A stretch of DNA of 9,217 nucleotides, taken from assembly GCA_947476515.1 (NCBI GenBank), contig CANJQZ010000062.1, positions 1 to 9,217 on the forward strand, given 5' to 3'. This document shows positions 6,538-9,217 of the stretch, piece after piece. Every line of letters starts with the position of its first letter. The stretch's first letter is position 1. A program made the position numbers and the translations under genes. Under the pieces are notes generated by a model. That model searched no databases and was not told where the DNA came from. It saw nothing but the letters and a program-made list of their open reading frames with translations. The stretch comes from Flavobacteriales bacterium (GTDB taxonomy: Bacteria; Bacteroidota; Bacteroidia; Flavobacteriales_D; Crocinitomicaceae).

Positions 6538-7734
6538 TTAACTTTTTCTTTTCATTTTAAATGGCCTTCTAGAAGAATTCGAATGAATTTTAAATTCTGG
6601 ACCTTGTCCTAAATCAACTGGTAAAGGAATTTGAGTGATCTCAGCTTCAATTAACTTTTGAATTTGCGTAAGTTTTTTCATATCCTTCTCATTCACAAGC
6701 GTTATCGCTTCACCTTTTGTATTGGCACGAGCAGTTCGACCAACACGATGAACATAATCTTCCGCATCAAAAGGCGTATCATAATTGATAACCAAATTAA
6801 TTTCTTTGATATCGATGCCACGACTCATAACATCCGTTGCCACAATGATTCTAATTCGTTTAGAACGAAATCCAAGAAGCACTTCCTCTCTTTCAGTTTG
6901 ATCTAAATTAGAAGAAACTCCATGTGACTTAAATCCATTTTTGCGCAAAGCATATACAATTTCATTGACTTTACTTTTTGATGAAGTGAAAATAATGATA
7001 CTTGAGTAATCAGGTCTTTCAGTTAGAATATGTTTAAGCAGCGGTACTTTTTGATTATCGAAAGTCAAGTATACAGATTGCTTAACCCCTGCTGCTGGCT
7101 TTGAAATAGAAAGCGTTATTTCTTCCGGATCTTTTAATATTTTCTTGGCTAATTCCCTAATCTTATTGGGCATAGTTGCGCTAAACATGAGTGTTTGACG
7201 CTTTTCAGGCAGCTTTGAAATAATTGACATTAGGTCATCCGTAAAACCCATGTCCAACATTTTATCCGCTTCATCTAATACTAAATGTTTAACTTTCGAA
7301 AAATCCACATATCCTTGTGCAATGTGCGAAAGTAATTTTCCGGGTGTTGCAACAATTATATCTGTGCCATCTTTGAGTGCATCTTTCTGGAGATCCCAAT
7401 CTTTGCCGCTACCACCGCCATAAATTGCTTTTGAACCCACAGACACAAAATAGGATAGACCTTGAATTTCTTGCTCAATCTGCACTGCTAATTCGCGAGT
7501 AGGTACAATTATTAAAGTATCTATAGAATAATCTTCTTTACCCGTTAATTTATTTAAAATAGGGAGAATGAATGCTGCTGTTTTACCTGTTCCAGTTTGG
7601 GCGCAAGCAATCAAATCCTTATTATCTAAAATTTGCGGGATTGCTAATTGTTGAATCGGAGTGGCATTGACGAAGCCCATGTGTGAAATTGCTTCCAACA
7701 ACTGTTCGTTGAGATTTAATTCTGTGAATTTCAT
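6538..7734 (-). CDS. DEAD-box ATP-dependent RNA helicase (RhlE-like)
   Basis: This is a complete 398-residue DEAD-box core with every motif intact: Q motif around ATPIQ (24-28), motif I AQTGTGKT (45-52), Ia PTRELA (78-83), GG (106-108), Ib TPGK (130-133), II DEAD (154-157), III SAT (185-187), IV IIIFTSS (246-252), V ATDVMSRGIDI (299-309) and VI HRVGRTAR (329-336). It should unwind short RNA duplexes using ATP, in ribosome assembly, mRNA turnover or cold adaptation. The C-terminal extension is short and basic (SRRPFKMKRKS), as in minimal RhlE-type proteins, and there is no RNA-binding add-on domain. It sits between two flippase genes with 97- and 222-base gaps and no coupling overlaps, so it is probably a housekeeping gene caught within the locus. 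Neither a convincing promoter nor a terminator was found beside it. The exact subfamily is inferred from size and general similarity. Confidence 0.95.
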   Translation of the reverse strand: MKFTELNLNEQLLEAISHMGFVNATPIQQLAIPQILDNKDLIACAQTGTGKTAAFILPILNKLTGKEDYSIDTLIIVPTRELAVQIEQEIQGLSYFVSVGSKAIYGGGSGKDWDLQKDALKDGTDIIVATPGKLLSHIAQGYVDFSKVKHLVLDEADKMLDMGFTDDLMSIISKLPEKRQTLMFSATMPNKIRELAKKILKDPEEITLSISKPAAGVKQSVYLTFDNQKVPLLKHILTERPDYSSIIIFTSSKSKVNEIVYALRKNGFKSHGVSSNLDQTEREEVLLGFRSKRIRIIVATDVMSRGIDIKEINLVINYDTPFDAEDYVHRVGRTARANTKGEAITLVNEKDMKKLTQIQKLIEAEITQIPLPVDLGQGPEFKIHSNSSRRPFKMKRKS

Positions 7735-7820
7735 GTTGGCGCTAAAGTTACTAATAAAAGGTGGGTCTAGAGTGCAATAGCCAAACCATTTAATGTATTA
7801 GATTTTTTTGATCTCTACGA

Positions 7821-7837
7821 GTCGCTACGATAGCAAC
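7821..7837 (-). other. Stem-loop at the 3' end of flippase 1
   Basis: The minus strand reads GTTGCTA-TCG-TAGCGAC, a 7-bp stem (one T-G wobble) with a 3-base loop, beginning at the last base of the flippase 1 stop codon. No T-run follows on the transcribed side; instead an A-run occurs about ten bases further on. It is therefore not a standard intrinsic terminator. It could stabilise the 3' end of the message or separate flippase 1 from the helicase message. The inverted repeat itself is certain, its function is not. Confidence 0.35.
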
Positions 7838-9129
7838 TAAATATTTTTTGCCGATGCCTTTTTAGCCAAATAATAAAAGACAAATAATGTGAAAACTAAC
7901 CAAGCGGCTTGAGTATACGAAACTATTTGTAAACTCCACAAAAATACTTCTTGGTAATTTCCGTATCGCATCGGTAAAATCCAAAAAGGAATAACCTGAA
8001 TGAGAGAACTAATAATTCCCATAAAGAATGCGATTTTCTGTTTCCCTAAGATAAGAGGTAAAGCAGTAATTGGTGAGAGAATAAAATTGAACATCAACCA
8101 AATTGACATCGTTTCAGAATAAGAGCCAGATTGTCTCCAATCACGACCGAACACAAATTCAAATATTGGTTCACCATAAAAGAATAGAATGCTAAAGGGT
8201 GCTATAGAAAGCAAAGACAACAATAAAAGCATTTTTTTCAAAATAGGTAAAATAGACTTTCCTTGATTGTATAATTCAGAAGCTTTATTATAAAATATTT
8301 GTCCAAGAGAAACACCTACCAAAGTCAAAGGAATCCTTAACATAGTATAGGAGTGATTAAATGAACCGTATATTGACTGAGAATAATAGGTGAAGATTAA
8401 GGTAGCAATCAGCATATCCCTTCCATTATCGACAAACACATGAGGTAGATTAATGGTTGGGAACTCTTTATGTTCTCGCATCAAGACCAAAGTCTTCTTC
8501 TTTGAACGCAGCGCATTGAATTTTTTGTGAATTCGTTTAAAATTAAAAGCAAATTCAAAAGATGAAACGATACTACCAATCAAGGAGGCTAAAATTAATC
8601 CGAAAGCACTCATGTGAAAAAATGCGAATAACCATTTCAATAAATTCGCAACTAAAGAATTCGTGATTTTATTGCGTGATATAATCGGGTATTCTCCCAT
8701 TCTTACGGACCAACTTGTTCCAACATTAACGATTATAACACAAGCGGTTCCTAGAATGGAAAAGAGATAGAACCACCAGGAAAAATGAGTTGAAACACCA
8801 CTTAAAATTAAAAAAGAAAACACAACAGCAACTATTAATAAAATAACCAAAGAGATTAAATAGGCCAGTCGATAAAGAAGGAAAGAATGGGAATCATTTT
8901 TTGGTAAAGGCAAGGCTGCTTCATATCTTAGGGTAGCAATTGCAGAAATAAATCCAATCAATCGCATATAAAAAGCCAATTCCCCCATTTCTGAAGTGGT
9001 ATATAAACGCGTTAAAATTGGTGCAATCAGATAACTTATTGCTTGAGAAATTACAGTACCAGACATCAATACAGTAAATGATTTAAAAAAATCACTTTTA
9101 GTAATTGCGCTTATTCGATCAAATGACAT
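7837..9129 (-). CDS. Wzx-like polysaccharide flippase 1 (MOP superfamily)
   Basis: I place the start at ATG 9129-9127 (MSFDRISAITKSDFFKS), giving 430 residues. The longer open frame to 9210 would add 27 residues that run through the divergent dehydrogenase gene and do not resemble the family, so I reject it. About twelve hydrophobic segments are present. FTVLMSGTVISQ (18-29), PILTRLYTTSEMGELAFY (37-54), LRYEAALPLPK (67-77), KEFPTINLPH (221-230), SYTMLRIPLTLVG (260-272) and GQIFYNKASE (276-285) match Wzx-type flippases, which move lipid-linked glycan units to the periplasmic side. The same landmarks occur in flippase 2 (4954-6315), so the two are paralogous or were acquired separately. A TATCTTTG box sits only six bases before the ATG, which would give a very short or absent leader. 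The helicase follows after 97 bases. Confidence 0.9.
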   Translation of the reverse strand: MSFDRISAITKSDFFKSFTVLMSGTVISQAISYLIAPILTRLYTTSEMGELAFYMRLIGFISAIATLRYEAALPLPKNDSHSFLLYRLAYLISLVILLIVAVVFSFLILSGVSTHFSWWFYLFSILGTACVIIVNVGTSWSVRMGEYPIISRNKITNSLVANLLKWLFAFFHMSAFGLILASLIGSIVSSFEFAFNFKRIHKKFNALRSKKKTLVLMREHKEFPTINLPHVFVDNGRDMLIATLIFTYYSQSIYGSFNHSYTMLRIPLTLVGVSLGQIFYNKASELYNQGKSILPILKKMLLLLSLLSIAPFSILFFYGEPIFEFVFGRDWRQSGSYSETMSIWLMFNFILSPITALPLILGKQKIAFFMGIISSLIQVIPFWILPMRYGNYQEVFLWSLQIVSYTQAAWLVFTLFVFYYLAKKASAKNI

Positions 9130-9135
9130 AGATGA

Positions 9136-9143
9136 CAAAGATA
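9136..9143 (-). promoter_or_regulatory. Possible -7 box (TAnnTTTG) for flippase 1
   Basis: The minus strand reads TATCTTTG, a full match to the Bacteroidota -7 element, ending six bases before the flippase 1 ATG. Transcription would begin at or just before the start codon, which suggests a leaderless or near-leaderless message. The nearest upstream TTTG (9163-9160) is 16 bases away, shorter than the usual spacing, so support is partial. Confidence 0.35.
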
Positions 9144-9150
9144 CTATGAT

Positions 9151-9158
9151 TATATTTG
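9151..9158 (+). promoter_or_regulatory. Possible -7 box (TAnnTTTG) for the divergent dehydrogenase
   Basis: The plus strand reads TATATTTG, matching the Bacteroidota -7 element 18 bases before the ATG at 9177. This would give a leader of roughly a dozen bases, rich in A and T (AAATAAATCAATTTAA before the ATG). No TTG is present 19-21 bases upstream, so the call rests on the octamer and its placement in a 47-base divergent gap. Confidence 0.4.
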
Positions 9159-9176
9159 CCAAATAAATCAATTTAA

Positions 9177-9217
9177 ATGAAAAATGTTGCAGTATTAGGT
9201 GCAGGTACAATGGGGAA
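9177..9217 (+). CDS. Probable 3-hydroxyacyl-CoA dehydrogenase, N-terminal fragment (truncated by window edge)
   Basis: Thirteen codons read MKNVAVLGAGTMG before the window ends. The beta strand followed by GxGxxG is the start of a Rossmann NAD-binding domain. The exact form GAGTMG right at the N-terminus is characteristic of 3-hydroxyacyl-CoA (3-hydroxybutyryl-CoA) dehydrogenases, which oxidise 3-hydroxyacyl-CoA with NAD in beta-oxidation or butyrate-type metabolism. The last two bases (AA) allow the Asn that often comes next in this family. An in-frame TAA lies immediately before the ATG, so this is the first possible ATG start. Other N-terminal Rossmann enzymes, such as ketopantoate reductase or a 6-phosphogluconate dehydrogenase relative, are not excluded by so short a piece. 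It is divergent from flippase 1 and probably unrelated to glycan synthesis. Confidence 0.65.
   Translation, partial: MKNVAVLGAGTMG

Noticed and set aside
6658..6906. Plus-strand open frame of 82 codons
   Set aside because: It is antisense to the conserved helicase motifs IV-VI region; nothing suggests a real product.
7821..7837. Intrinsic terminator after flippase 1
   Set aside because: The stem is good but no T-run follows on the minus strand, so it is listed only as a stem-loop.
9130..9210. A longer flippase 1 with an extra 27 N-terminal residues starting at 9210
   Set aside because: The extension would overlap the divergent dehydrogenase start and does not resemble flippase N-termini; ATG 9129 gives the normal beginning.
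1..9217. CRISPR arrays, tRNA/rRNA genes, insertion sequences or toxin-antitoxin pairs
   Set aside because: No regularly spaced repeats, cloverleaf-like segments, transposase frames or terminal inverted repeats were seen, and no gene-free stretch exceeds 300 bases.

Overview
The window looks like part of a cell-surface polysaccharide locus (O-antigen, capsule or exopolysaccharide) from an AT-rich member of the Bacteroidota, probably Flavobacteriia. GC is about 30% by hand count of fifteen evenly spaced 60-base lines. The assignment rests on that low GC, on starts without Shine-Dalgarno sequences, on TAnnTTTG-type -7 boxes next to gene starts, and on the character of the proteins. It is inference, since no marker gene is present.

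All genes but one lie on the minus strand, so transcription runs from high to low coordinates. From 9129 downward they are: a Wzx-type flippase (7837-9129); a complete DEAD-box RNA helicase (6538-7734); a second Wzx-type flippase (4954-6315); an O-antigen polymerase/ligase-type membrane protein (3656-4957); a GT4 glycosyltransferase (2601-3659); an unannotated remnant that looks like the C-terminal end of a membrane glycosyltransferase (2411-2572); a second polymerase/ligase-type protein (1188-2414); an ExoA-like GT2 glycosyltransferase (175-1191); and the first 57 codons of a DegT/DnrJ/EryC1/StrS sugar aminotransferase (1-173, running off the left edge). At the right edge the plus strand carries the first 13 codons of a probable 3-hydroxyacyl-CoA dehydrogenase (from 9177), divergent from the first flippase across only 47 bases.

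The genes fit a Wzx/Wzy pathway. The aminotransferase would make an amino-sugar nucleotide, the GT4 and GT2 enzymes would build the lipid-linked repeat unit, Wzx would flip it, and Wzy/WaaL-type proteins would polymerise it or transfer it to an acceptor. Two tightly coupled blocks are visible. One is flippase 2 - polymerase 2 - GT4, joined by ATGA overlaps. The other is remnant - polymerase 1 - GT2 - aminotransferase, joined by ATGA overlaps and then a 1-base gap. The remnant sits exactly at the seam between the blocks. This suggests that the locus was remodelled by replacement or insertion of a flippase/polymerase/GT module, a common way for surface-glycan loci to diversify. I see no evidence of a wholly new kind of system. 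The most informative points are the fossil glycosyltransferase, the duplicated flippase and polymerase genes, and several non-canonical active-site residues.
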